Of a stretch of 64,000 nucleotides of DNA, positions 1 to 13,109 are shown piece after piece. The stretch's first letter is position 1. Each line of letters starts with the position of its first letter. Both the position numbers and the translations under genes were made by a program. Source of the stretch: Sindora glabra. Lineage: Eukaryota; Streptophyta; Magnoliopsida; Fabales; Fabaceae. The notes under the pieces are model-generated. The model was not told the DNA's origin. It did not search any database and saw only the letters and a list, made by a program, of their open reading frames with translations. The stretch is from contig CM035233.1 of NCBI GenBank assembly GCA_020226215.1, positions 33,874,027 to 33,938,026 on the forward strand, given 5' to 3'.

Positions 1-1500
1 TACTCCTAACTTCCTAACAAGAAGTTTTCTTTCCTTCATTCAAGAATGAATTTGATAAAAAATATTATTGATTACTCTAATGCCTTCATAAGCATGAAAG
101 CCTTCTTTAATTTTGTGTAAATTATCATATTGTTAATATTTCTTTTTAATCCTTTAAGTTATATAACTCTTAATTATAGAACTTTTAAAGCTAGTTGATG
201 AACATAGCTTTTCATTGTTGGCTAAATTTAATAGTAATGTTTCTCCTTAGTTAATGATTTTGCATAATGTTGGCCTTTCATAATTGGTTGGATTTGATGA
301 TGATCTTAAGTTAACTTAAAAAGGATTGCATCATAATAATTTTAAAAGAATTTTCATGCAAACATTTCCTTATTTGTAACCATGTTTTGATCTTATTTTT
401 TCCTTAATAAGTTTTATCAATATGCTTATGATTTCACCATATAAATCCTTTTCCTTTTTAGTTATTAGCCATTATATTCACCTTTTTTTCTTTGGGAGCA
501 TTCATCATGTTGAAAAAGTCATCTAAGTTATCTATCCTATTCATAAATAAATCAATGTTAAGTCTACTGTAGAACTTAGTATAATCAACCTTCATGAGAT
601 AACTTTTGCTTCTTTGATTAGGTCTTCTTATTGCATGGTAGTCTTCATATCTTTTTTTTGTTGAGTCTAATTCTTCCTCAAGAACTTGTAAACTTGTTAA
701 TCATAGTTGTCTTGAAGATTGTTGCATAACTTTTATCTTTTATCTTTACTTTGATAATGCATATCTCCTTCAATAGTCCACCATCATTTCATTTTTATCT
801 TGATAATATTCATAGATGGATTCTATTTATTGAATTACTAGATTAAGATAAGGGACATGTAGGCATAGACTCCATCTCCGGCATAGTTTTCTCTATTGCA
901 TCTAAGAAACTTGTTAGTGCCTACTCCCAAGTTGGTAAGCATGTCATAAATTTCATAGAGCTCATAGGTCATCCTTTCCTTTTGAGCTTGCATCGTTATC
1001 TCTTGAGCTTTTATCGTTGCACAAGGAACTTTAATCCTATGAGCATGATTGATAGGATGGTTGCCACTATCTTTGTTACTACTACAAGTTGTAATCTTAA
1101 ACCTTTGATCTCGAATCATTGAACAAGCTTTAATGCTGCTTGACATGCGACAAAAAGCAAAAAAGGGAAAATAGATTTCTAGTGCACTAAAAATAAATAA
1201 AAATACCATAATCAAATACTTTATTAGTTTTTGAATTGAATATTAGAAAATCCTATAGAAATAATGTATGAGATTTAAATGATGTGGAATTCAAACTATT
1301 TATACTTAATTCTTAAACTTAAAAGTCCTACTCCACCTGATACTTGACTTCATAAAAATATAAGAAAACAAATACAAATAACCAAAATTCAAGTAACAAA
1401 ATAATTATTAAACTAAATAAAACATAATAATTATTGATTCTTTATCATATTTTGAAGGATCAAACTTTCTATAAGATTTTTTAGCTCTTGTTCCTACATT
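1..1500 (-). mobile_element. Degraded Ty3/gypsy gag region, tandem copy 1
   Basis: Read on the minus strand, the stretch around positions 481-600 gives a gag-like core (DDFFNMMNAPKEKKV) followed by a segment resembling the usual KGxAxxWW region, interrupted by stop codons. Positions 838-1215 stay open for 125 codons and contain a glutamine/lysine-rich N-terminal gag-like stretch (IKAQEITMQAQKERM). The layout matches the N-terminal gag of plant Ty3/gypsy elements, read from high to low coordinates. Stops and frameshifts are frequent, so no functional protein is made. The same order of sequence recurs from about 2030, split by a solo LTR. Assignment to Ty3/gypsy is by motif recognition only; the lineage is not determined. 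Confidence 0.6.
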
Positions 1501-2030
1501 ATTCCTTTTTACTTAGAAAAAACTTGACCATGAGTTCATATTTGGAACTTAAATTCTTTCCTTCTCTCAAAATAACTATTTAGAATACTTTTGTAACTTT
1601 AGTTTCATGAAAAAAATGATAATCTTTGAAATGGGTCTTCTTTAAAAATGCTTGGATATTAAATTTCAACTCGTTTGTAAGACTAACAAAGTGTTATACT
1701 CCATGCAAGTCAAGTAATTCAACTTCAACAAAATCCACCACTTTAATCTTTAAGTTATTTAATAATATTTTCTAATTATTGAATTATTAGCTTATCATCA
1801 ATTTTTTTTGGATAATCTAATAGGCCTTCAATGATTGGTTCACCTTTTTTACTATAAATATTTCTTCTATCTAGTTCTTTGAAGATTTTTCCATATGATT
1901 ATCTTGTTTAACAGTATCATTTCTTCAGTAGCCTTAAATTCCTCAAGATTTTCTAAATTACCAAATGCTGAACATGTTTCATTGACTTTATCCTATTTTA
2001 ATTACAAGAATTCTTTCATGGCTATATCCT
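1500..2030. other. Spacer between gag copies, no recognised feature
   Basis: AT-rich DNA that joins the two gag-like copies. I see no counterpart of it after the second copy. It may be downstream gag or protease sequence that has decayed beyond recognition. Confidence 0.4.
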
Positions 2031-2844
2031 AGCTTCTTATTAAGAAGTTTTATTTCCTTCATTAATGATACTTATGGTTCACTTGCACTTGGATGATTTT
2101 TGTTGAATTTGGAAGTGTTGAACTCAAAGGAGACTTAGTGTTTAATGATTATAAGTTTGATTTGCATAAATTTGATTAGAAATATTGTTAATCACTCTAA
2201 TGTTTTCATGAACATGAAAGCTTTTTTCAATTTTGCGATAAGTATGATCGTGTTAATATTTCTTCTTAATCATTTGAATTGTATAACTCTTCATGATACA
2301 ACTTTTCAAAGCTAATTGATGAGCATGGCCTTTCATGGTTGGTTGAATTTGATGGTAATGTCCTTTCATAGTTAATAGTTTTGTATAATGTTGGAATTAA
2401 TTGGATTTGATGATGATTTTGAGTTAACTTAATAAGATTGCACTATAATAATTTGAAAGTATTTTCTTTCTAACACATTCCTTATTTGCAACCATGTTTT
2501 GATCTTATTTTTGCCTTGATGAGGTTAATCGGTTTGTAGATAATTCTACCATATAAATACTTCTCCTCTTATGTTATTGGCTATTATTTTCACCTTTTTC
2601 TCTTCAAAACCATTTATCATGTTGAAGAAGTCCTTTATATCATCTATCTACTTCATAAACAAATCATTGTTGAGGTTGTCATTAAACTTAGTAAAAACAG
2701 CCTTCATGTAATAACTTTCACTTTTTCGATTAGGTCTTTTTGTTACGTAGTAGTCTTCATGTCTCTCTTATTTAAAGTTTAATTCTTCATTAAGAATTTG
2801 TTGCCCTCATTAATAATAATTAGCTTGACGATTGTTATGTAACC
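2030..2844 (-). mobile_element. Degraded Ty3/gypsy gag region, tandem copy 2 (first part)
   Basis: Colinear with positions 1-780: both share the aagaagtttt-ttccttcatt start, the HEHESF/KAFM-type stretch and the gag core, here read as DFFNMINGFEEKKV on the minus strand near 2593-2670. An extra ~100 bp after 2060 is absent from copy 1. The copy is cut at 2844 by the solo LTR and resumes at 4522. Many stops; non-functional. Confidence 0.55.
2840..2844. repeat. Left TSD of solo LTR (TAACC)
   Basis: Five bases identical to 4517-4521, directly abutting the TG end. This is the size expected from LTR-retrotransposon integrase. Confidence 0.85.
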
Positions 2845-3842
2845 TGTTAGTGTGTGTCCTAAAACCAATCATATAAGATGATTAGAGTTATACACAATGT
2901 ATTATATTTTATTTTAAGCAATTTAATTATTATATTTTATTTTTATTATTATTATGCGCAATTTATAACTTAATATAATAATTATCCTTGGAATAGCTTT
3001 GCTATTCCTAAAATGCCCCTAGTCAAGTATTATTATGAAAAAGGATAGTAATAATACATCGAGACTAGCATGTATAGTGACTGATGATTACGAATCATGG
3101 ATATGTGATATCAAGTCAATACATGAGTACATTGCTAGTGAACAATGTACTGGACTGACCCACTATGAGAATATTGCATGGATAAACGTGTCATAAGTTA
3201 TTCTCATATGATCACAACTACGCATAAACCTTTGACCTGAAGTCACTACGGTTCCCTACATGAGAAATTACTTACTTTAATATTGTCCTATGTCACCTTT
3301 AATCAGGTGACAAGTAGGGCATTGATTGGGTGTGTCATAAATCATGCAGAGGGAAGTGAGTGATGTAAATGGGATTTTGTTACTCTTGTATAAAAGAGAA
3401 ATATCCTTGGGCCCTTTGATTGAGTGAGACTTAGAAATGCATGGCTATGCTCAGTTGAATTAATATGTGATATTAATTATTTATTTTAAGTCTACTCAGT
3501 ATCAAGAAATATAAATTGAACGTTGACGAGGATGACACATTCCATGCCTCCAGTTCAATTTGGATATTATTACAAAAGGGTTATGATGTAAAACGTTGAT
3601 CATGTATTAGGTGGATGTCGAATCATAGACATTCTTACTACTTGAGTGGCAGTGATGTATTGCTAGATACCGCTCGCTGTCTATAGCTCAATAATAAGTC
3701 ATTGTCAACGTAGTAAGAACTTACAGGGTCACACAAAAGGAGTAGGAATAAGACAATAATTAATTGGACTTTAATTATATTAATATCCAATTAATTGGAC
3801 TTATTTTCATGCATATATATTATTAAGAATAATAAATTCACG

Positions 3843-3885
<43 letters not shown>

Positions 3886-4516
3886 GTGATATTATTTGAT
3901 ATTAAAGTAATATCAAGTAATTATCTTATCAGATATTAGATAAATATATTATGAGATAATATTATTTTGATATTTGATAGCTATATGCAATTATCTAATA
4001 TTAAGATATTTATATTATGAGATAATATCATTATCTAATCTTAGATAATTAATAGATAAGTCTTATCTCTTCCCATTATCTCTAGGATAAGGATAAGATG
4101 AGTTGTTAAGTGTGATTAGGATTTTGGAAGCATTATCCTAGTAGGACTAGGATTATGGCTTGCCTAGGTTCTATAAAAGGGGAGTTGAGGGCAGCACTTA
4201 ATTATCACGTTTTAAGCTTCCATATAAACCCTAAATCACTCAGAAAACATCCAATCTTAATTCTTAGAGAGAAAAACGCATCCTAGCAGATGCGTGGAGG
4301 GTGAGAGGTCATTGTTCACTCCGTGTGGATACCGTAGAGACGCTGTACCTTCCGGCCGGCGTTTGATTCATCCGCTCTCAAGTTTTGATCAGTAGAAACA
4401 CGAGTGCCCAATAGGTAAAACCCTAATCATTGACTTCTATTTTTGCATGGATCCTAGGTAGAATTCGGATCAAAAATTTAAAATTCCGTTGCATGTGATA
4501 ATCCGAATTCCCAACA
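2845..4516 (+). mobile_element. Solo LTR (1,672 bp) with TSD TAACC
   Basis: The element begins TGTTAGTGTG and ends ATTCCCAACA, so it has the TG...CA ends of an LTR. It is flanked on both sides by the identical 5-bp sequence TAACC (2840-2844 and 4517-4521). A TATA box (CTATAAAAGG, 4171-4180) followed by a leader-like stretch fits an LTR promoter read on the plus strand. No protein-coding domain and no second internal copy of the ends is visible, so a solo LTR left by recombination is the simplest reading. A (TA)n tract lies at 3844-3882. A related LTR lies in reverse orientation at about 38.1-39.69 kb. The superfamily is not certain. Confidence 0.85.
3844..3882. repeat. (TA)n microsatellite
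   Basis: About 39 bp of uninterrupted TA inside the solo LTR; likely length-variable. Confidence 0.95.
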
Positions 4517-4521
4517 TAACC
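4517..4521. repeat. Right TSD of solo LTR (TAACC)
   Basis: Five bases identical to 2840-2844, directly following the terminal CA. Confidence 0.85.
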
Positions 4522-5340
4522 TTCGTCTTCTATCTCTACCATAAAAATTGTTGTCTCTTTTATAGTTCACTATTATTTCAGCTTCATCTTAGGAGTCTTC
4601 ACAGATGGATTCCTTTTGTTGAATTGCCAGATTGTGATGATGGATAGGTTGGCCCCCAGCAACATCTTTGGCATGATTGTTTTTATTATTTCTACGAAAT
4701 CTATTGGCACATACTATTAAGTTTGCAAGCATACGGAGTTCACATGTTATCTTTTCCTCTTATATTTGCATCATCGTCTCTTAAGCTTTCATCACCATCT
4801 ACAAACTTTAATTTCATGATCATGGTTAATGGGAAGGTTGCCACCATATTTACTTTTACCAAAAGTCATCATATCAAATCTTTGATCTCAAACCATTGAT
4901 CAAGATTTGATGCCACCTAATATAGGACAAAAAGTGAAAGTGGGAAAATAGATTTCTATTGCACTAGAAATAAAGAATCATATTAAAATCAATTGCTTTA
5001 TTGATTTTTGAATTGAATATTGGATTAATAAAATTCCTCCATGACACACTCATACACTAATCATATGGAAATAACCCATGAAAGTTAATGACATGGGATT
5101 CAAATTATTCATTCTAAATTTTGAAAGTTAAAATTCTTATTCCACCTAACTTGAGATTTCTTAAAATAAAAGAATAACTACAAAAAACTAGAATTTGAAT
5201 GACAAAATAAATATAAAACTATATTCAATATGATAATTATCAACTCTAATTACATTTTGCAAGATTGAATTTTCTATAAAATCTTTTAATTTTTGCTATC
5301 ACATCAAATTTGATCTAAGGGGCCCTGATCCTTGCAAAAT
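4522..5340 (-). mobile_element. Degraded Ty3/gypsy gag region, tandem copy 2 (second part)
   Basis: Continues the sequence interrupted at 2844. It matches copy 1 from about 720 to 1500, including the shared tracts tcacagatgga-ttc, the ttgaattgcca/ttgaattacta region, the gacaaaaag-tgaaa segment and the ttttgaattgaatatt tract. The minus-strand reading frames carry more stops than in copy 1. Confidence 0.6.
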
Positions 5341-7439
5341 TTTTAAAATTATGAACTATTATTATGTAAATATATAATTTTTTTTTGGGTATACACCATA
5401 GTATCTCTCACTTGATCGGTGAGAGATTAATCCTTGGAAGTATTATTAGGTGCCAAAGGCAAAATCTCTCTTAAATGAATTTTTTCTATACATAAAATTT
5501 GGATTAAATTGAAGGCAAATTTCTTCCGCATGGATCAACTCATGTTGGCTATATAATTTTTTTAATATAAGTTATTCAATCCCTAAGTTTTAGTATAATA
5601 TTCGCCATCGCCACTGATTGTACCAAAAGTAAACAAGAAAAATGCAGGATTATGAGATCAGAGCAATTGGATACGTGGTCTTGTTTACAATGATTTCTTC
5701 CTCTTGGTAATTAACCTTCATTTTCTTTTTGAAAAACTATATTTTAATCCAATTCTAATATTTTAACTAAAAAATGCTGAGACAAACAATGGATTAAAAT
5801 AAGAAGAAATAACTTTGTTTGTATAATTTAAGAATTCGACAAATATAAAGACACAATCTGTATGATATTGTTTTATTGGGTTGGTTTTCTTATAATTTTT
5901 TTTTATTTTCTATAATAATTTTTCTTCTTAAATTTCACTTTTCCTTTTAAAAAATTAGGCTTAGTTCATAAATATTTTTTTTCAAAAAAAAAAAACGGTG
6001 GTTCTTAATTTGAGCGTTCCATTAAACTTAGTGATGAAAAATAGGTAAATCTAGGTAAATTGCATTTAATTTGAAAATTAAAAACTTATTTTAATTCTGT
6101 AAGATTGAATTTTTATCAATTTATTTTCAATTAAAAGTTTGCATTAATTTGATTCATATAAAATTAATTTTAAGTTGAATTTTAGTCATTTCATAAATAA
6201 AGAATATTAATTTTACTGTAATTTTCATATTCAACATTAAATAAATAATATATTTTTAGTTTTAGTATTTTATAATACTATTCCTATTAAATATATTTTA
6301 GTTTAAATAGACGAGGTCTTGATGGATCCCCCAATTACGTCCTCGTTGGACCATGGATTGTCTTTGAACTTTCGGAGGCATTGTTTCAAGAAGAAACCAT
6401 TGTGGAGTAAAGATTTTTCCGAAAGGAAAACGGGAATGAGAAAGTGGTTTGATTCTTGTAAAGTGTTAAGTTCTTGTAAAGTAGGTAAGTCTATTCTAAT
6501 ACAAAGTGGCTGATGAGATCAGTGTTTCACTTCCTTTTAAGAGAAAAACATATATTATATTCAAAATATAAGACGATTATATAATAATTATTATTTATTA
6601 AGTCTATTATTAAATAATGATAAAAATAAATAAAATTAATATAGTGTTGAGAAAATTAAATTTTACCGAAAGTATAAAAGTTTACTTTAAATTTATCTGT
6701 AAACTCTAAAGATAGAATTAATTAATTTTTTAATAGTAGAAGTTATTAAATTATTAAAAGCATATATGTAAACAACAATGATCGAACATTTAATGTAACG
6801 TAAAATATAAAGTCTTTGTTACATTAAACTATAAAGTCTTTGAAGAATATAGAAGGTCATTTGAACTAGAGACTTTTAACACTAATTAATTTTTAAATAA
6901 TTAAAAAGTTTTTTAAATATATTATAATTATTTAAAATTATTATAATAATTATTTCATATTTATTCTAATAATTTATTAATAAATTATAGATAAAATAAA
7001 AAGGTGAAGGGTTTTTAATTTCTCCAATACTATGAATAAAATAATACATTTATATGTGTTCAGATATATTTTCTCATTTAAATATATTATATACTTTAAT
7101 TAAAATACTTTATTTTTCCATCAATATTGAAAGCGTATTTGCATTAAAAAAATTGTGTTATCCTATAAATTAATCATATATTTAAGTACATATTTAAATA
7201 TAAGTTAAATTGATTTAAAATTAAAATTTTACTTATTTACACTTAAATTATTGTTACCAATTTTTTACCAAAAAATTTATACATACAATTTCAAACAATA
7301 CAATTTAAGAAAAAATACATTTACAATGTGTACGAATGTCATTTATGTAAGTCAAAATCAGAGACAAATTACAATATTAAGTATTTTTATATTAAAAAAT
7401 TTAATAAATAAAACACAAAATAAAAAAACAAAGAACAAT

Positions 7440-7457
7440 TGTGTGTGTGTGTGTGTG
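7440..7457. repeat. (GT)n microsatellite
   Basis: Run of alternating GT, about nine units. Confidence 0.85.
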
Positions 7458-8360
7458 AGGAGTGTAATACTATAAAATAAAAATATAAATGAATTTCAAT
7501 TATTTCTAATTCTCTCTGAAGCCTTTCTAATATCTCTTCCTATTACAATTTTCTGAACTTATAATTTTTTTAAATTTATCATAAAAATGCAAATTAATTA
7601 ATGAATTATGTATAAAAGAATAAGACGGCTCATATCTGTCAATTACCTAAAACACATAAATATAATACAGATAAAATTTAGTGATGAGGATAGAGTAATA
7701 ACATGACATTAATTAAATTGTATAGGGATAATTTTGTATTTCTACCTAAAAAAAATGCATGAAGGTTTTTTAATTAGAAAAGTGGGTGGATAAGTAATTC
7801 TTTGTATTTTAGGACACTGGTCTACTTTCCTCACAAACTTTGCTTTTCTCATTTTGTCAATTGGTTGCTAATCAATCAACTTATCTTCTAATTTTTCAAA
7901 AATTACACTTTTATGTAACTATTTGTCAATTAAACAAGCCTTAAATCTTTTCCGTTCATTTATTATATTGTTAGTGGTTTCAAAAGGTTAACTAGTTAAA
8001 CCGTTTAGAGTTGTGAATTTTCACGGGGTTTAATAGTATGCATTGGCTTTAAAATAAAGCAACTAACCTTACACTTCAACTTCTATTAAAAAATAAAATA
8101 AAATTGATTCTATTGCTTTGTTATAAATTGTTTTTAATTAATTGATGCTAACATAAAATTTAAATATCTATATAATTTTCTTACGTGTCTTATAATTAAT
8201 TAAAAAAAATGCTCCAACCTTTCAAAGAAAAATATTACAAGATTACTGACATGCAAGGAGGATATCCCAATTAGTCAAATTGTGGCATTAATAAACCAAA
8301 ATGATAATTACCTTTTCAATTAAATTTTGGAAGAAACATCCTCTTGATTGGTCTTCATAT

Positions 8361-8640
8361 AACATTGCTGTCAACGCGGGATCATGAATGATATAGGACT
8401 ACCTAGTTATCTTGCCAGAATATTATAAAGAGAGCGGTTTGAAGAATAAGTTTTACTAATCATGTAATACTAATTGTAAATAATGACCGCCAATTAAGCC
8501 TATTCACATGTGACGGCTAGCGTTCTTGACTTCCTGTTTTGAACAATTGCATAATGTTGCTTTCACTTTGGGATCTTGAATGATCCTTAAAAAAATTAAA
8601 TTTTAGTAGTATTTACCTAGTTATCTATTCATGGTTATTC
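8361..8640. repeat. Diverged direct repeat, spacing 192 bp
   Basis: The motif gggatcNtgaatgat preceded by ttgct and followed by acctagttatct occurs at 8361-8415 and again at 8553-8627. Copies are diverged and short; origin unknown. Confidence 0.4.
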
Positions 8641-10309
8641 TTGTTTTGATCTATTTGTCTCTTTATATTAGCTTTTATATAAGTATGAATTTATGCGTAT
8701 TAATCGGATTAAATAAATATTATATTAGATTAATTTATAAATAATTATTTATTCATTTATATTGATATTTAGTATTTTGATAGAATTAAAAAGATAGTAC
8801 GTTTAACATTTTATAGTGGCCAAGCGTCTAGCGGAAAATTTTAATTTTTTGTTATGAATTTAAGAATTTTTTAAGAAAATTTATGTATAACTCCCTCAAA
8901 ATTTAAAACATTTTTATTAAAATTCTTGATAAATTATATTCCAGCTCCTTCAAATTTAAACTTCTAACTTCGCTTCCGTACCTCATGTAAAAGATGGTGT
9001 CTTCTACAATATTTTGATCTCTGTATAAATATTTATAGTTGAAGATTTATTTAAGATTCAATTGATATATTGGCTTAGGGAGGATAATCAGTTCTGATTT
9101 TTATTTAATCTTAATGATTCGTTATTTATACTAATAGATTATCAAAATTTTTTATACAAATAACTTCTACGATTTGAAACTATGATCACAAAACATCTGA
9201 GATATTATTGCCGGCATATTTTAGTGAGAGGGCCTCGGACAATTATTTCAATTGAAAATTAAGATTTTCTCACAAGAAACGGATATTGAACCAAGACAAA
9301 GAGCCCACCCATTCATATAAATAGAGAGAAGACAAATTAAAACTGCAATTAGCTTTCAATACTACCTAACATAAAATGACTAAATTATAGTTTAATTCTC
9401 CCCATTTTTGTGATTTTTAATTCTTAATATGAATTCAAATTGAATTGAAAAGAAAGGATATATAACCATAAATGTAAGTCTCACCCTATTACCACGAAAA
9501 TATTATATTTATTCCCATATTATGTTATAGGTTAAATTAATCCCCAACTCTATATGTTTTCAACAAATTTTTGAAAATGCTCTTATATTTATTTGTAATT
9601 GAATGCTTATAGATATAATTCATTTTTAAGTAATTCCTTGTTGACAAATAGACATTAAGTTTGTTAATAAGTTGCTGGCATAGCTGTTAATTATGTCGAT
9701 TCTGTATACATAACAAGTTGATGCCTATGTGAAATGGACTTAAGTTTCCTGCTCTTTAATAGTTTATTTTGAAATTGCTCCATATCTTTTTATTTGCTTC
9801 TAATGGGATAACTATAATTAATAAATAGTTATAATTAATTTTTAATTTATTATTAAATTGAAGGGTCACTATTATTTAAACTAACAACTTTAATTCAACT
9901 AATTTGACCCATTTTATTAGGAAAGCATAAAAATTGGTACCAACTTACCCATCAGTGTAATTTTATGAAGGCAAAAAGATATATTTAACTCTTTGACTTT
10001 AAACTGTCATTTCATTTATATTCCCCTAACTTTTATTTGAAGTAAATTTATCATTTAATTTTTAAAAAATGCACAATGTTACTTAACATCCTAATACTAT
10101 TAGGATTTTTACTAGAAACGCTTTTATGGTATCCAACTTGGCATCTTATATAACTTACCTAAATCATATTTTTATCTTCTTATGTCAAAAAGTTATTTTT
10201 TGTCTTTTAACTTTCATTCACTTCAAAAAAAATTATGTATTTTGCAATAGAATTTTAACGACAAAATTAAAGACAATATTTCCATTGGTAAATGGGACTT
10301 CAAGAGTTA

Positions 10310-10640
10310 CATTTATCTTGTGAGTTTGTCAACAAATTTAGCATTGTATTTTTTTAGTCATTGCTAATTTGATTGCTAGTTTTTTAAGATTTCTAAAATT
10401 TCACAATTTAAAACTTTATCAGTCACTAATTCCATTAGTGCATTTTATTGACAGAATTAGCGATAAAGTAAAAAATTTTGGGTTTCACAATATTGATGGA
10501 TTTAGTGATAGATTTTTACATGAAAATTTAAGAACTTGTCTAGGGGTGAAAAAATTTTTCCCTTTAAATTTGCAATGGAATTAGTGACAAACATTGGTAA
10601 ATTTGTCACTAAATTCACTGATAGTCTAAACACATTATTT
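10310..10640. mobile_element. CACTA-like subterminal repeat relic
   Basis: Contains repeated, both-strand copies of a motif of the type (A)ATTTAGTGAYRR / YYRTCACTAAATT, for example near 10430, 10458, 10500, 10580 and 10600. Dense short motifs of this kind are typical of the subterminal regions of plant CACTA transposons. No terminal CACTA or TSD was located, so this is only a fragment. Confidence 0.4.
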
Positions 10641-12880
10641 CATTAACCATTAATGCCAAGCCTTCCATTTTTGGCTTCCTTTTTCTCTTTTCCTTGTCAT
10701 GATGCTTACTAGATCATAATTGGCATGGATATTAATGCTCAATATCAACTGGCCTGCACATGAAAACCTATTGCTAACATTTATTACTTGTCAACATTGC
10801 AAATCTTACACTTTAAAGTCAATAACATAGTATTAGTATTAATACATTTTACACAATGATAGAAATACATTGTAACAACACACATATACACATATACATT
10901 CTATTTATTAAGGTCCCCATCCTAGTTAGCCCTTTTCATGACACATGTAACAAACATTACTGCCTTTTCTACGTAGAGTCCACAAATTGGAATATTTAAT
11001 TAGCCAAATTTACTTCCTATAATGTAATCACCACATGTAAAAATAGTAAGTTACAGGACTTAATGAGTATATAGCTATATTAAATTGACATGTATATACT
11101 AAATATAAGAAAAATGCAATTACCTACTATCTAACAAATTGAATAGTCAATATAAATATCTTGTTATTTATGGATAAAAGCTCCTATGAGCTATAGACTC
11201 ACAAGATATCTAGAATCATTTATCTATAGCATACTATTAACATAATTATTTGAGAGTTATAATTTCATACAAAGGTCAAACTTGAGATACATTCTCATAA
11301 TATTTCCATTCTACTATAGAACCATATTCATTCAAAATTAGTTAGCCACATTACTTAATTCATGTTAACAATACCATAGACATATATCCACCTTGGTACT
11401 TCTAGGATTATCCTTATACCCACTCTCCTTTTCCATCCTTGCTCCTCCTATACTAACCTTATACCCTTTTTGTCCTCTTTACCGAGACTACTATCAATTG
11501 GTAATCACATTTCCCTATCATATTTTCCTCATATCAAACTTGGCTTATTAGTAGCCTATCCATTCATTCATAAAGTAGTATCATAAGGATCCATCCATTT
11601 ACAAATACCATAGTTATTCATAAAGTATCATAGATCATATAATAAAGGAGTAAATCCATCATGTTATCATTCATTACTTTATCATTCAAGTAAATTGACA
11701 CAAAGTTACATATAAACAATCATTAAAATAATATACTAGCCTACATAAGACAATTCACTTTACCTTTTATATTCATCTATATTGAAATCTAATAAAGTGA
11801 ACATGCTCTTTTATACATTTTGACCTAACCACTACTTGTTTGAGGCTTGCTAATCATCTATACACATCACTAAAACTTAAATTGATCAATTTTACTAACT
11901 TGACCTAGCTAAAGGGTCATTTTGAAATGAATAGGGTACAAACAATTAGCCATTCATGAATAAACAATCAATTGTTTCTCTCTGGATTGATGTCCTAAAG
12001 GTTCTTGGTAAAACAAATGGCTCTTCAAGCATGAACAAGCTTATCGCTTCCTTAGGAATCTATAGATTCTATCTATAAATTTATTATTTAAAAAAGGAAT
12101 CTAATCATTCTCATGCACTTTCTAAACCTAAATCAACTCATCAAACATGTATATAAGTTATGAAAGCCTAAATTAGCTTACTAAAACTTAGCTTAACCTC
12201 TCTTACTAACTTGACCTAGCTAAAAGGTCATTTTGGAATGAATAGGGTACAAATGGCTAGCCGTTTATGGACAAATGGTTAGTTGTTTATCTTTGGATTG
12301 ACACCTTAGAGGTTTCTAGTGAAATAGACATTGTTTTGGCATGAATGGTCGACTATTTCCTTTTGGAATCTATAAAATCTAGCTATGAATTTATCATTTA
12401 AAAAGGAAGTTTAATCCTTCTTATGCATTTTCTTCACCTAAATTAACTCACCAAAACATGTATATAAGTTATCAAATCCTAAAAAACCCCATTATCACCA
12501 TCCTTTCTTAGATATTTCTTTACCATTTAACATTAAAGAGATTTGATAGTTTTGGAAACACTATTCATTCATCTCTTGATTAAAGAAAAGAATCGAAGAT
12601 TTAAGTTAAGATTCTACTCACCTAAATTAAAGGGCAAAGGTAAATGCTTCACCCATCACTTTGAAGCTTGAATCTTTATCTAGACAACTACTTAACTTCA
12701 ATCTTCTCCTTTGCCTCGTAGATCCCTTTAGTTGATCAAGAATTTGAAGGGAATGAGGAAGGGGGAGAAAGGTTCTAGGTTCTCAATTTGGGAGATGAAG
12801 AGAAAAAAAATAAAAGGAATAAGGAATGGGTTGGAAGGTAGGAATAAAAAGAGGGGTATTTCTATCCTTAACTCTTAAAA
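10640..12880 (-). mobile_element. LTR-like derelict sequence (probably Ty3/gypsy)
   Basis: Non-coding stretch with the style of plant gypsy LTR DNA: runs such as aggattatccttataccc near 11403 resemble those near 40585-40640 in the LTR that ends at 42451. A purine-rich tract lies at 12740-12860. It holds a 2 x ~311-bp tandem duplication. No ends or TSD found; assignment is by resemblance. Confidence 0.35.
11894..12485. repeat. Tandem duplication, period 311 bp
   Basis: Two adjacent copies begin with actaacttgacctagct at 11894 and 12205. Both continue with ggtcatttt-gaatgaatagggtacaaa and end with the shared catgtatataagttat segment. Copies are diverged, so the duplication is old. Confidence 0.8.
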
Positions 12881-13109
12881 CTCTTAATACTCTCATCCTT
12901 TATTTTTTATTTTCATCTAAGTATAAGCCATCTCTAATTATTAAGTTCCAAATATTAATCAATGAAAATTTTTTTAAGGGCATAGCACTCCTTTTCTTCT
13001 CCTCCACTATTACATTGTTTCAACCACTGTGCGGCTTACATTGCTTCCATTATGCTTGTCTCACCCTACTAAGCATTTTAATTAATGAGTTATCTTTATT
13101 TTATGGTAG

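Larger units (their letters stand above)
5341..10300. other. AT-rich gene-free DNA
   Basis: Long AT-rich stretch with poly-A/T runs and no reading frame that resembles a known protein. A short GC-richer island at 6310-6530 holds a 64-codon open frame with no recognised similarity. A (GT)n run lies at 7440-7457. A weakly repeated ~50-bp motif occurs at 8361 and 8553. Confidence 0.6.

Noticed and set aside
838..1215. 125-codon open frame taken as a host gene
   Set aside because: It lies in a degraded gag region repeated at 4.6-4.95 kb, where the frame is broken; it is part of a retroelement relic.
6319..6513. 64-codon open frame in a GC-richer island
   Set aside because: No similarity recognised on either strand and no splice context; kept only as a note within the 5.3-10.3 kb stretch.
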